Positions 23,011-35,831 of a DNA stretch of 54,232 bases are shown here, in pieces. Both the position numbers and the translations under genes were made by a program. This DNA is from Ectocarpus siliculosus (Eukaryota; Sar; Phaeophyceae; Ectocarpales; Ectocarpaceae): positions 1,978,592 to 2,032,823 of the forward strand of contig FN649728.1 of the NCBI GenBank assembly GCA_000310025.1, in the 5' to 3' direction. Position 1 is the stretch's first letter; each line of letters begins with the position of its first letter. The notes under the pieces are model-generated. The model saw only the letters and a list, made by a program, of their open reading frames with translations, made no database searches and was not told the DNA's origin.

Positions 23011-25949
23011 GCAATTGTACATACACGGTTGAGATGCCGGCGAATGAGGGTTGTGTGGGCAGTGGGAGGCGTGGGGTTAGCGCTGGTTACCGTCTCAGGA
23101 GGTCCCCATTCTATATATTTACGCATGTTGTAGGACCTTTCGTGTAGTTCGTTTTTTCCTGGTGGAGTACTTCCGATGCTCGCCTGGCATTGAACGAGAT
23201 TCCACGCTCTTTTTTTCGCTTCGGCGGTGTACTGCTGTGTGTTGCCAGTTGGGTAGTCGGCGGCGCGGGCTTTGTTAGCCCTGCGGGCCGTCTGCGTTCT
23301 GTCGAATAGTTGCGAAAGGGGGGGTCTCCATGAGTGCGTAGAAGCGAGAGCGCAAACCCCTTCGCTTTGCGTGTGTATTACTTTTACTATGTGTGCGTAC
23401 ATTCATGCGTAAACACAAGCCTTCGGCAAAACATACGCTGCAGTGGTCGTACCGGCTGCGAAACGTTTCGCGCTGACCGCTAGGCCACTGCTAGTCTGCA
23501 ATAGAATAGGCAACGTGGACAATTATTCTTTTGAAAGGAAGTTGCTCTGCCGCCGTTACTGTTGTGGGCGGTTTTTGTGTGTGGCGAGAGGGAGGGGGGG
23601 ATATTGTTCCTCGCGTTCCGATCGTTAGATTAGTTTACGCATTTTTCTTTTTTTACTTGGTTTTGCTATGCGAAGGTCGCGTGCGTGCGAGGGTGCGTGG
23701 CGCCCCTTTTGGGATACACATTTTCATTTTTCATATAGACGGTACTTACCACATTTGGTCTAGTTTGTTATTTCTAGAGCTCCAGACAGGGCGACGCCGG
23801 GTTGCTTTTTACCCTCGCAACCGAGTGATGCCACGAACAACGTGGGGCGTTATTGTAGACCTACCAAGTTGAGTTCGGTTGGTTGATCGAACAGCCACTG
23901 CGGAGGTGGGGGGGGCAGGGGGACTTCGGACGATGGAACAGGGCGACACACCCATTCGACTGGTCTACTCGTTGCGACCCAAGTGTCTACATTTTCTTTT
24001 GTTGACTTGCTGCAAGCTTGTATAGCACGTTGCGAAATTACTTTTCTTTTTTTGTTTGGCGCTCAACGTGGGGGGTTTCAATTGCGTCTCGCCAAGAGTC
24101 GATGGACTGGCGATCTGCCTTCCAGACTTCGTACAATTATATATGTGCGTTCTATGTTGTATCCTACTTGCTTGTATGCTGCTGCTAGATACATCGTCGC
24201 CCCTTGCTTACTTGGATTTATGTGCCAAACGGCTGGCTGTGTGTACTCCAGTCGCCTCGCACGCTAGCTGCTTGTAGTTTGGGTGGAGAAATCGGTGCTG
24301 ACCTTTTTTCACTCTGCCAACCTGTTCCTCTGTTGCTTTGTCGTCGTTAGTTTGTTTTTTCAGTCCCCAACACTTCCTAGTTTTTCGTATCGTGCGCAAC
24401 AACGAATGCCGCCGCTGCGCAACAACCAATGCTGCTGCTGCGTGTTTCGTGGGATAGGATGAAACGCCGCTTTCATGTGTTTCTTTTCTACACGTCGCAG
24501 CGGTGGTCTAAGTTCTTCTCGCCTGGTTGTCCCTGGCTGTGACTGAACGGGCTGGGGTAGGGGGAGGGGGGAGGGGTGGTCATTTGCTTAGTTGCTTGCC
24601 GCAGGCATTAGTTTGTCCTGGGGGTGGAGGCACGGGGGTGTCAGTGTGCCGCGAAATTCGGAAAAGGGGGGGGTCTGAAAATAGGGTGTGTTTTCTTTTT
24701 GCAGTGTGTGTGAACAATTGCGATCGTTGATCGATCGATAGAGAGGAGAGCCTTGGCGTCGTCTTTTTTATTTTTGTTTAGCGAGGTGATGATGTTTGTC
24801 TTGGACAGGCACGCGTCATTTGTTTCGTGGACGATGAGCATAGGCTTGTAACATCTATCACGGCTCCCGCCGCCGCTGCTGCTGCTGTTGTTCCTGCGCT
24901 GGAGGATAGGACAAAAATATGACTTGTTGTACAGGTAGGTTCGTCGGTAGATCTCTTTCAGGGCGGGGGGTTGGTGTTGGTTTGGGAGAGGGGCAACCTG
25001 AGCTGCTCTTGCTTGCTTGAACCGCCGTATTACTAATTTTACTATTATTGTTGGGCGTAGCTGGTGGCAAGTCTATCTCTGCATGAGATGGCGCCAGCAC
25101 CGTGCAGCGTTGCATGTATGTATTTGCTGGGTATATGGAAGAAGGGAGGAACGTCGTGGGGGGTGAGATTGAAATTGCAATGGAAACGGAATTGAATGAA
25201 CTACACGATAAAATAACAATGCGACTTGATGGGATGATGAAATATGGAGGAAACACCCTTGGGTGGTTTAGGCCCGAACGTGCCGCCAGCACCTTGTTCG
25301 CTGTGCCGTCGCTACAGGCATATTTCTTGGGGGCTGTACATTTCAATAATTCACTCACCACGCGCGCGGCATCTGCCGTTCGAAGCGATGCGTCACAACT
25401 CTATCCGAGACATGGTGTGTGTCTGTTCAACGCATGAAGTTTGTGGTCGCCAAATAGGGCATGTCGCTAAACCGGGGCCCCTCCTGTGCTGCTGTACATA
25501 TTTAGTCTGTTTCTAGTTGACTCACCCACAGTGCGAGCCTTGTTCACACATGTTGCTCCGAGGTGCCCTTTTGCCCGGATGGTCTTGGAATGCTGAAGAC
25601 TTGTCTTGGGACACCATGTATTGTGTTACAACCAACGCTCGCATCGACGGAACCAAGACGACCTAAAGAAAGGTCACCCGCGCCGACAGGGGGCTTCTGC
25701 CGCCATTGATCGCAGCGTTCGTTCCCTGATCTCTTTGAGTTGCATACATATCGTGGTGCATTTCCAGTTCTTCTTTGTGCTGGCAACTTTTCCGAACCCG
25801 CCCTGTGTCCTGTCCGCCTTGCACGCAACGAACGAACGTATGGCGATCGGACGCCGGACATTTATTTCCACAAGAGATTGTTTTCAAACTTTTTTTTACA
25901 GGAAGAACGAACTTCGGACATACCACACGGATTTGAGAGTTTTTTGTTT

Positions 25950-26020
25950 TTGTCTTCACTTCAAATCAGCGCTCACAGCACTACTGTAGTGCCGTTTACT
26001 CCAACCCGTGGTCTTACGCC
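25950..26020 (-). mobile_element. SINE fragment (3' end only)
   Basis: Only the end block 'cttcacttcaaatcagcgct' through 'ccaacccgtggtc' is present, with a short insertion. The rest does not match. Confidence 0.7.
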
Positions 26021-26987
26021 GAGGAAATACAGATCTATAATCTATTACATACCGGACGTGGGGCCCTCACATCGTGAACCCCAACTTCGTATCTATGTAG
26101 TAACTACTGCCGTATTATTTTCGCTACTACTATCAATTTTGTCAGCGTTTCTGCTTGGTCAGCCTCTCGAAGCCCAGCAGCCATACCACGCATTCTGGCC
26201 TGGTTCAGAATATTCACATATCTTGGGGCATACTCTGCGTTTCCCTGTCGATTGTCGATGCAGAGTTGGTTACACGTCCGTCTGTCTTATTCTTCTATTC
26301 TCGCTTCAAGAGAGCTTGGGACAACGGATGGATGGATGTTTACGTGTGGCCTCTTCCGTTGAAAATTGAGAACTAGGGCGATGAGGCTGGACGTTGAACA
26401 GTAGCTACTGGATAGAGGCTATTAGCCACGGCGACGAGAACAACAAACGAATGTATGTGTGTCGCCTATGTGACCTCCTGGTGCTGCAATTATTATTATT
26501 GCTGGTGCCGTGCCAGGAGCACTGAACACACAGAGAGCGAAACAACCCGACTTCAAAGGCGTTTTCATGGGTCTGCCAAATGACTACTCCGTAATGAATT
26601 TCTGTAGCTTTTACGCGACGTCGATGTTTTCTCGACTGGTGTCTACCACACGTCGTGTAGCAAATCACGTGGTGTGTGGAGTATAAAAATTACACTTTCA
26701 TTTCTTGAGGAAATCACTTGCTGTACAACAGTAGTCTATGCATACACCACTGAAAGACGCCCGTTCGAGATAATAATACCACAGCAGTCGGGGTTGTGTT
26801 GAAAGTCTTTGCAGTGAGTGGGGGAGAAAACCCTCTGGATATATATGGGCTTATTTTGAATCCGATTCGGCGTGACAGCTGGAGCGTTCAGTAGCCTACA
26901 ATGCAACGGGATTGCGGGATTAAGGAATAATAAAAACACACACAGAAAGACTACCCATTCGAGATATATATATATATATTTATTTAC

Positions 26988-27297
26988 TTTTGTTCTTCAC
27001 TTCAAATCAGCGCTCACAGCACTAGTGCCGTTCATTCCAACCCGTGGTCACACAGAAGAGCCTCTCTCTACCCTCCCCTCTTGCGGTACTTCGCCTTCAA
27101 TTTTTAATGCGAGAAGAGTTCAGTACTCTCTTCCCTCTGTGTACACACGAACTAGCGCTATCCACTTGGCCAGGAGCGGAAGCGAGAGAAAAACTCACTT
27201 TGCAAGAAAATCTCGCCTACGCCGGGATTCGAACCCCTGACCTGACCTCTAGAAGGTTACGAGGCTACCAACTAGACCACCGGGGCGACCGGAATGC
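26988..27297 (-). mobile_element. tRNA-derived SINE, full length
   Basis: On the minus strand it begins GGTCGCCCCGGTGGTCTAGT (A-box-like), with GGGGTTCGAATCCCGGCG (B-box-like) following, then the body and the tail TTGAAGTGAAGAACAAAAG. AGATATATA occurs just outside both ends (near 26962 and 27297) and may be a target-site duplication. It is not a functional tRNA gene, because no full cloverleaf can be drawn. Confidence 0.8.
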
Positions 27298-27827
27298 AGA
27301 TATATACCTACAGTCGAAGGGATTGCGGGATTGGCGAATTACGCCGCATTGTCTCCCGAACCGGCACCTTTTCAGCCGCATAGCAGCGATGTATAACACA
27401 GATGTACATGTGACGTAGGAACACGGCCTCGTACTGGGCAAGCAATTCCAGAGCCCATGAGCTTACCGCCGCATCCAAACATGCTGGCCGGGCGTGCAAC
27501 ACCTCCGTCACCACCGTCGGCAAACGCATCCACGGCGGGCGGCAGCAGCTCAACACCACGAGCAATGGGTGTTGGACACCGCACTCCGGAGGGGAAAAGG
27601 TATCGAGCTGTTGGTGGTTTGGTTGCTCTTGCCTGGCCGTACACTGCACAGCTGCACAGTAATGAGCCACCGACTACTTCCATAGGGTGTACGGTATAAG
27701 TGCTTGTGTTCGACAGCGACAGCTAGGTGCGTGAAAAGAAGAAAGTGATGAGATTTGGGGGCAACGTGGCGATGTACTAGCGGCAAGGCACACAGCGTTG
27801 ATCGATTGCCTTGCTCCGAGGACCAGA

Positions 27828-30202
27828 CCAGCGTTCCATTTAGCTGTTGCGGCGTTGCGGAATCGCACTATTTCCGCCGCGAAATGGTAAATCCGCAACA
27901 CGGCACGGGGTCTCTGTTGCGGCTTTCCGCAACAAGAGAGTTAGAGAGCGCACATATTTTCGCCGTAGGCGAAAAAAATGTGCTGCACTTGATGTCTCGC
28001 CGTGAGGCGAGAAATTTTTTTGGGGTCCTTTTTTCTCGCCGTCAGACCCATGTTTATGGTCGCCAAATCTTTGAAAAAAATCTTCAAAAGTTGTCAAACA
28101 TTTGAGCGCGAATATCTGCCAGAGGAACATTTGAGTACCGTTTTTATGGGCAAAAAAATCTTTATCGTGTGGTTTTCTCGAAATGCATCGCACGTGCGGC
28201 GGGAATCGTGGTCTACTGCTACCAAACGATTTGTGACAGACAAACCACAAATGCGTCATGGAAACTGAATGTAACGAGCTCGCAAAGGGCTCCCCACAAC
28301 CCTTGATGCACTGAGCTGATGCTGTGCCCGCCAATATGTGGCGATAGCGCTCCGGGCGTGCGAGAAAAAATGTTCTCGGTGTCAAAAAGAGACCAAAACG
28401 TGCGTCAGCGCTTCCCAACGGCAAAAAGTCGGCCGCTTGAGAGGACATGGAGTACAAAACTATCCAGCTCTCGTCCTCTAGACCATCGATTCATGTTTTG
28501 TCTTCTTGGGTGTCTTCTCCATCAACGACTCTCATCCGGTTGTGCGTGGGTTGGCAGTGGCCGCGCTCAGCCGGCAGGGAGGCACATCGTTGTGCGCGCA
28601 AAGTTGTGGACACAACGTTTTTTTCGGTCTATTTTTTCACTTGAATATAGAGCGCTTGTTCCTCCGTCCCAAAAAAGACTGTTTCAACACATCGAGTTCC
28701 CAGCGACGCGCCTCCCTGCCTGTTGAGTACGTCCACTGCTGAACCACGCACACCCGGATGAGAGACGTTGATGGAGAAGACACCCAAGAAAACAAAACAT
28801 GAATCGATGGTCTAGAGGACGAGAGCTGGATAGTTTTGTGCTCACCTCTCCTCTCAAGCAGCCGACTTTTTGCCGTTCGGAGACACAAACCACGCTTTCT
28901 CCGTGCCCTCCAAACCACCCCTGTCTGTTTGTTTTTTTGTGCACGCTTGACGAGCTCCCGCCATGTATCAGCCGGCAAAACATTGACACGGTGACTCTAG
29001 GGTTGCCCGGATCCCTCTATGAGCTTGCTACGTTGAGTGTGCGCTGCGCAGTGGTTGGTGTTTAGGACGGAAGGGGCGGTCGGCTACTAATCTCGCCGCT
29101 CTTGGGAAACATTTTCGCGACCTGCCCCATTTCAAAATGTTTGAGAATATTTTGTCAAACGAGCGACTTTTACCCCATTTCAAAATGTTTGAGAATATTT
29201 TGCCGAAGATTTTCTCCCATAAACAGTGAAACAAAATCTTTGTCCGCAAATGTTTGAAAATATAAACATTTTCGCAAAGATTTGGCGACCATAAACATGG
29301 GTCTGAGGCGAGAAAAATTTTTTGGTCCCTTATTTTTCGCCTTCTCGCTGTGAGGCGAGAAAAATTGTTTGGACCCTTTAGTTTTTGATACGAAGGAACG
29401 TTTAGAAGCGAGACGTTTTCAGAAATGGGTTCAAACACGGCAAAAATGTTGGCACGAGAGGAGACAAGAGAGCACAGAAAACAGAAAAAAACAAAAAAAC
29501 AGAAAATACTCAAGGGAGGGGGGTGGGTGTACTTGCCCATCCATGTTGAATGGGCAATTGAACGCGGCTGTTGGGCACACAAACAAGCTGCGAACGCAGC
29601 TAGCTACTACTACGCAGCAGACAGCGGTCCGCGCGGACACGCTACAGCATGTCAACCTCTCAAGGAACAGAAGAGAGTCCTATCGCGTTGTTAGAAGATG
29701 GCTGCAGCCAGCGCAGACAATGTCTTGGATGTGACGCGCCAGATTGCAGCCCGTACTCTGTCGACGGCTTGTTCTACTGCGGTAGCAACGGAAATATTTG
29801 GTTGTTGGTTGTTGGTGCGTCGTGTTTCCTCACGTGTAATTTTGTTGTTTGTGTTTTTGGTGTGTAATGTCTCTTGTCCTGCTCATGTCCCCATGTCATT
29901 CTAAGATTTTAATTAAGTGCAAACAAACCAAGAACAAACACAATAAAACATCCTCCTCGTCCCTCGTCCCAGCAGTCGACACTGAATGAGTTGATTTTGA
30001 ATGATTTTCTGCAACAACACTGCTTTGAATATCGTGAGGTAATAAATACTCTCCCACATATATATATAAACAAATTTGATCTGTTTTTGAATAACTTTCT
30101 GCAAGTATTACGTCGAATACCGCCAAAATTTTTCCGGCGGCGTCTTGTTGCGGCAAACTGCGGTTGGCGCACTTCACGCCTGCGGCTTAAATGGAACGCT
30201 GG
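27828..30202. mobile_element. large foldback (inverted-repeat) element
   Basis: The outer ends share CCAGCGTTCCATTTA (27829-27843) and its reverse complement (30188-30202). Inner arms match perfectly over 32 bases (28042-28073 and 29275-29306, core ATGTTTATGGTCGCCAAATC). A long innermost pair (28412-28590 and 28696-28880) is ~85-90% identical by eye around a ~105-bp loop. A short direct repeat (29129 and 29171, CATTTCAAAATGTTTGAGAA) lies in the right half. No transposase is seen. Confidence 0.65.
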
Positions 30203-30416
30203 ACCAGACAGTGTTGAAAGACTCACATGTCGGATCACAGGTCACTGCTGTAACACATTTTTTCCACTCTGTGACACGTCTGCTAAATCGCGTGGATCAC
30301 TTCATACCCACTAGGCTACAACATGGACAGCATCTCCGGCGCACCCGCGTACCCAACGGTTATTTGCGTATCGCAGCTTTGCAGCAATTCATCGTGTCTG
30401 AACGCTTCTTCTGCAG

Positions 30417-30478
30417 GTGCCCGATAGCTCGGTGTACCGTCCATATGGCGATACATGTCCGACCTTACCCTTCCACAT
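30417..30478 (+). other. candidate 5' exon of the multi-WW gene
   Basis: A strong acceptor (CTTCTTCTGCAG) is followed by an open phase-0 stretch (VPDSSVYRPYGDTCPTLPFH). It ends AT before the donor GTTAGT, giving phase 2, which is what the next firm exon at 30727 needs. No homology supports it. A further upstream open stretch, 29698-29814 with donor GTGCGT, also fits in phase but lies inside the foldback element, so I do not include it. Confidence 0.3.
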
Positions 30479-30726
30479 GTTAGTTGTGGGCAGAGGGGAA
30501 AACACGATTTTCATTCATTGCCTGAACTCGGGCAGGCAGAAGGGCCCATCCATGCAGAAAACCAGAAAAAAGTGTCAAAGTCATTTTTCAAGGCAGCACA
30601 ATACGGCACCCGGACGTCTGATCTCCTCATGAGCCAGTCGTGCGCTTATTGTGTTGAGGATGATGGTCTACTCAGCAAAATGGCTTTCCTGCGTGTATGT
30701 TCTGTCTTTGGATTTTTTGTCATCAG

Positions 30727-33700
30727 CGACCCTGGGCACTCGATGGGCGCAGGATGCGGAGGCTCGTCAACCTTGGGAGGAGGAGGAGGAGGAGGAGGAG
30801 TGGGAGGTCGAGGAAAGACGGCATCAAAGCCTAAATCCGACTGGAAAAAATGCTGGTACGTTCTACAAACACTGCTGTAGCTAGAGGATAATTCATTTGT
30901 AGTCAAGTGCCACAGCCTGTACCCATCCCGGTTAGAATAGTCTGCATGGCATAGATTCATTCGTCGACATCTTCCCCATGAAAAGGCGAGCACCCCTACT
31001 GTAGCAACATGCCACTCTCCCCGTCACTGTTCCTCGAGTTTGAAGAGAGCATGACGGCGAACCATTTTATCGCCGCCTCTCCTCTGCCAGCTAAATCAGC
31101 GTGCTCGACGCCTCTAGCCTACAGCAATGGAACAGAGAAGATAGGTGTGTCGGCTGCTGTGCTATTACCAACTCGCTGGACTTTCAAGGCCGTGCACACT
31201 AAATATGCCTCTTATGTAGAGGCATGTGAGCTCCTCCTCGGTTAGTTGAGTGTTTCTTTCTCATTGCATATTCGCAGGGACTACAAGCAAGCCGCCACCT
31301 ACTACAAGCATGTCCACACGAAAGAGAGCCGATGGGCAAATGCCGAGGACCCGGTACGTACTGATTGTCATTGATGGTGTAGTGATACGATCGATGTAGA
31401 TTTCAGAAGGCAGCAGACCCAGCATCCTCGTCGAGGCCACGTGCCGGATGCGAAAGCCGGGCCATGTGCCACCCTTCGTCCTTCTGACGTTTCGCTTCTT
31501 CCCATATTCCGAGGTGTATGCAAGCAAAAAGTACTTGTTCCAGTGGTCCAAAGTTGCGCGGTATTCCTTTTTCTTTTCATGTCGACGAGCCACAAACAAC
31601 CCAACTTCGTGAGATGTCCCATCGGTTGCTGCCTCGTCGCCGTTCAATGTTTCGCTTCCGGGTTCTTGTTACGGTGGTGCCGGTGTGGCTTGCTGGTGAG
31701 AAGGCCTGGATGGAGGCGACGGATCCCGCCAGCGGACACATCTTCCTGGAGCACGCTACAACCGGAGAGACGAGGTGGAAGGCAGAGCAGCAATACCAGG
31801 CGGCCGTTGGAGGGGGAGGAGGGCGGGATCGCGACAAAGGCGCGGGTCCCGGACCGACGAAAGAAAGTGGTGGCAGGGTTGTTGGTGAAGCCGGCAGTGC
31901 TGCTGCAACGTCTAACAGACAGGTAAGCTCGTTGGGCGGGAGAAATATTATCGATGGTTCCGCCCGGCTTGACAGGGCAGTGTGAAGTACGCGCGATGGG
32001 GTTGGTATGTCGTGAAATGCGGCATGCAACTCGACGAACGGGTCCACTAAGCTTACGGGGCAGGAGGATCACACGATACCCGGTGACTTTGCCTTGGGGC
32101 CAGAAGTGGAGTTCTCGAATGGACGAGCGCGCAGCCCACATTCTCCTATTGCCCGACATGCATCACGACACCATCATCGTCCCAACCCACAACACCGACA
32201 CCAACCTCAACATTAACACCACTGTGTGTTCGTGTCACTCCCATGCATCACACTCTTTCGAGAGGTGCTGAGCCCTCCTGGACGAGGAAACCGAAGAACA
32301 ACGAGTATTTTTCCTCCAGACCTGAACAGAGGGGTTTTGAGAGACTTGCGTCAGGGACGGAGTACCGCCACTATCGTCGCCGTCGTGGATGACACCAATT
32401 GTACCAATACGCTAACGAATTGTCATTTTGTTGTTTACTCTTCCCTTCTTGCTTGCGATCTGAATGCCTTTTTCTTCCCACGCGGCCGGGGCGATGCGAG
32501 GGGGAAACAGACGGTATGGGAAGAGATCAAGGAGCCCGGGAGCGGAGTCAGCTACTACTTCTCTTCGGAATCGCAGACTTCCCAGTGGCACCCTCCCGTC
32601 TGGATGGACTACATAGACACGAAGGTGCTCCAGTTGTGCTGTAGTTTGACCGCGCTCTGGGTTCCCGCACGTTTCATTATGTGAGTGATATCCTCAGGAT
32701 TTTGATCAAGAGGTTACAACAGAATCCGCAGAATCTTAGTTGCTTGGATAAGTGACAGCGAGGCTATCAAGAGGCGACCAGGGGACCCAACACACCCCTT
32801 CGCACCGGTTGTACCTCGAACGGGTAGTTACTATTTTGTTTTCGCTCGTATGTATACGTAAACGTTTCCCAGGTGGCAGCGCTGCAGCAGATGACGTTTA
32901 GCGTTGAAACAGTTTCCATCCACTTCCATCCATATACATCGATGGTCTAAGCTCTTCCGCAAAATATGATGCTTTAGCACTGGGTTACACCATCACGCGC
33001 ACAGCAGTAGCTCAAGCGCAACTCTGCCCATTCTATTGTGTTGCAGGAAAATGTCGTGTACTACGTCAACACAAGAACGAACGAAAGCCTTTGGGAGAAG
33101 CCGGCAGGGTTCGTTGCCGTAGCCGCCGAAGAAAACCCCGCCGAGGTAGGCGTGGAATCACCTTGCATACCACATTCACCTTGCATACCACATTCGTGTG
33201 GTGCTCATGCTGACTCATCGCTTGACAGCAATGTATTGAGCCTAGCGTACTTCGGTCTCCCCACGAACAATACATATTCGATGTGTCAACAACTACATAT
33301 GGCGGATGCGTCAACGGTTATACGTTAGCCGATGACGGTGACGGGCCCTCTCTGCTACCCTTGGGCACCGCAAGCTCAAATGTTTGGGAGCCAGGACCCT
33401 AACCCCCCCAGTGCCTCAAGCAATTGGGTGCTCTTGGCCACTTCATATGCTCTCCTAGGTCGATAGTTGTCATGAGTAGGCATGTACGTTGCTGCACCGA
33501 CTCAAAACTTTGTTTTAACGCGTGGCCGAACTCAACAGAACATTTTTCAAGGAAAAGCCGCGGCAGGCACGCAAGGGGTGGGTGCGGCCAGGTCCGGAGC
33601 TCCAAGCCCTTCCCCCCAAAGACCACCTCCGCCAGGCGTGCGGGGAAGGAACTCCTGTACCCCCGGTAGCGTTACGGCGGCAAGCCGGAGGGGTTCCGCC

Positions 33701-34507
33701 CAACGAAGGTGACACCGTCGAACGGTAGTGCCCCAGCGTTCTGGCACCGAGAACGTGTTGCGGGCGGGGCGCGGACGCCTCTAGCTAGATCGTCGACTAA
33801 GGGTTTAGCGCGCACAATGTCGAGCGCCACCGTTTCACTCGATGGCCTCCCACACGGCGTCCCCCGTTCTCTCGACCTTCACCGATCGCCTGCGTAACCC
33901 TTGCACGCTACCATGAACTTCGAATACCTCACCTGCGAGGTTGGGATTCCGTCGACTCATTGGATAGGCCGGAAAAAGGCAAATTTCTTGATGAGAAACG
34001 CTTACCATGGAGCACCCCCCCCCCCCCCCCCCCCCCCNNNNNNNNNNNNNNNNNNNNNNNNNNNNNNNNNNNNNNNNNNNNNNNNNNNNNNNNNNNNNNN
34101 NNNNNNNNNNNNNNNNNNNNNNNNNNNNNNNNNNNNNCCCCCCCCCCCCCCCCCCCCCCCGCCGCCCCCCCTATGCTCTCCAATTCCATTGTAAATCAAG
34201 CGGTATCATTGAGCAGCCGCCGCTACCAACACCGCCGACGGTCAAGTCGAAACCCCTCTCTCCACCATCAAGGTGATTGTGGCAGAAATAGACTCGGGAT
34301 TCTGCATGTGCAGCACAGTGAAATGCGTTCCGCTCCAGTCCTTTGGCTTCAATTGTACCGCGCAGGACAGGTTAGGCGAAGGGTTTTCGGCTTCAATTGG
34401 GTCACAGTTTTTTTTCCGTGCATGAGCACAAATACGCTTGTGAGAGGTCCAAACACTGCTGTCGAGCCGAAAATTTTCAGTAAACTCCGGCGATCACATA
34501 CCACCCA

Positions 34508-34553
<46 letters not shown>

Positions 34554-35831
34554 CCATCACGTGCATGGAAGGTGTGTTTAAAATCATCCCGGTGCTCTAG
34601 GGCGGCCTCATGGTCGTCTTGGTTGCAACAACGACTCCTCGTTTCGTCCCGCACCACACCAACTTACAGAGCTGCAAAAAACTCTGGCAAGCTCGTCCGT
34701 TTTCTTACCTCTCCCGACAGTGAAAACCAACCCTGCTGCTCATACCCCGCATGCGCGCGTGCGCCAACCTCACCACGCCTCGAACAACGAACCCACCAGA
34801 TGCCCCGAATCTCCGAGCGGCGGCAAGGACAACAACATCAGGCCGCCGAAACCACCGGCCCGCACCGCCGGGAGTGAGTTTCCACCTCCGCCCCCGCCCC
34901 GTGAGAAGGCCCCGGTGCCTCCGGCGGCGCCACCTCCCGCGAGAGGCGAGGCGACGCCAGCCGTGACGGGCGTTGCTTCCAAGGGAGAGGGTGGAGCGAC
35001 CGCGTTCACACCATCGATGAAGCCTGTCATGACGAGGGTTCCGTCTCCTCCGACTACGCCGAAAGATGGGTCGCCCGCTGCGCGCCGGTACGTACGTGTT
35101 GGAGATAGGAACGTAGGGGGGGGGGGGGGAGACGGAGACGGACAGGAGGGAGCATACGTATTCAGGAAAACGTTGTGTTTAGGGCTTTTTTTCGGGGGGG
35201 GGTTCTTGGGGTTACAGACACTGCCCGTTTCCCTGTAGTTTCTCCACCCATCGTACGCTTCCCGCACTTCACTGTTCCGCGTTTCTTCGTGCTCCACGCC
35301 CTTCACCGTTAAGCATAGCCAACCACGATCAAAGAGTATTTGGAGAGTTTGGATTCTACACCGCACGACCTTTTGCATCCTTCAACTGGGGTGATCGACG
35401 TCGGGCTCCCCCTAGTCATTCTTTCTAGACCAACCTCATAAGGACAACAAAAGAGCCCCGACCATGGACTACCTGCAACGCCCGACCTGTTTCGGTGTAT
35501 AACTACCGATAGCCTCGCACATCGCTCGCCCTCCGCCTTCTCAACGCAAGTAGAATATCGACTTCGCTTCGGCGAGGGGGTGATACGACGAGGGCCTGAC
35601 TTTTGAGCTCAGCCTGGTGTTCTCTCGCACTACTGCTAGAAAACTACAATATTTAGTACGGTCGTACAACCCTCGAGACAAGAGTATGACGTGTAAACCA
35701 CGTTTGCGATGGCACCCACGGCCCCTTCAACATCAAGGTCGCCGAGGGGATCTGTGCCTCCGCCTCCTGGTCCACCCCCAGCGGAAAACTTGCCTGCGGC
35801 GGTGGAGGACTCGGACGTCGACAGCGGAGAG
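30727..35831 (+). CDS. protein with four WW domains and a proline-rich tail (5' and 3' ends unresolved)
   Basis: The firm exons are 30727-30855, 31278-31353, 31701-31922, 32511-32624 and 33047-33145. Proline-rich exons at 34217-34272, 34842-35087 and 35738-35831 follow in matching phase. Four WW domains stand in tandem: DWKKCWDYKQ...TYYKHVHTKESRW; AWMEATDP...FLEHATTGETRW; VWEEIKEP...YYFSSESQTSQWHPP; WMDYIDTK...YYVNTRTNESLWEKP. Each keeps the first Trp, the central aromatics, the T-x-x-x-x-W end and, in the last two, a closing Pro. Introns cut three of the four. A Gly run precedes the first domain. The tail is Pro-rich (KPPARTAGSEFPPPPPPREK) and ends acidic (EDSDVDSGE), so it could be a ligand for WW or SH3-type domains, including its own. 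It is probably a scaffold protein; the partners are unknown. The donor after 32624 (GTGCTC) is weak but keeps phase. The stop codon is not fixed. Confidence 0.8.
34010..34162. other. assembly gap (100 N at 34038-34137) inside a poly-C run
   Basis: Seventeen or more C residues precede the N block and about twenty follow it. The gap probably reflects a read break in a homopolymer, so its real size may be near zero. It lies in an intron of the multi-WW gene. Confidence 0.85.

Larger units (their letters stand above)
22035..30416. other. gene-poor, repeat-rich interval
   Basis: I recognise no confident gene over ~8.4 kb. It contains an assembly gap with degraded flanks (22610-23010), two SINE copies (25950-26020 and 26988-27297) and a large foldback element (27828-30202). 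The rest is T/G-rich sequence with short overlapping frames of low complexity. The minus-strand frame at 24858-25361 is discussed under rejected items. Confidence 0.5.

Noticed and set aside
22693-23402. Frames crossing the first N block, with poly-Gly or poly-Pro
   Set aside because: They are artefacts of homopolymers, degraded reads and N.
24858-25361. 167-codon minus-strand frame rich in Ser, Pro and Thr with a Gln run
   Set aside because: It is low complexity, lacks a clear domain or splice context, and ends in a CTG repeat. It is probably chance, though not excluded.
27216-27297. tRNA gene on the minus strand
   Set aside because: GGTTCGAATCC and an A-box-like block are present, but no seven-pair acceptor stem and full cloverleaf form. 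The body attached and repeated elsewhere marks it as a SINE head.
33901-34877. Long plus-strand frame crossing the second N block
   Set aside because: It passes through poly-C and N. The real coding stretches nearby (34217-34272 and 34842-35087) are in splice-defined frames.
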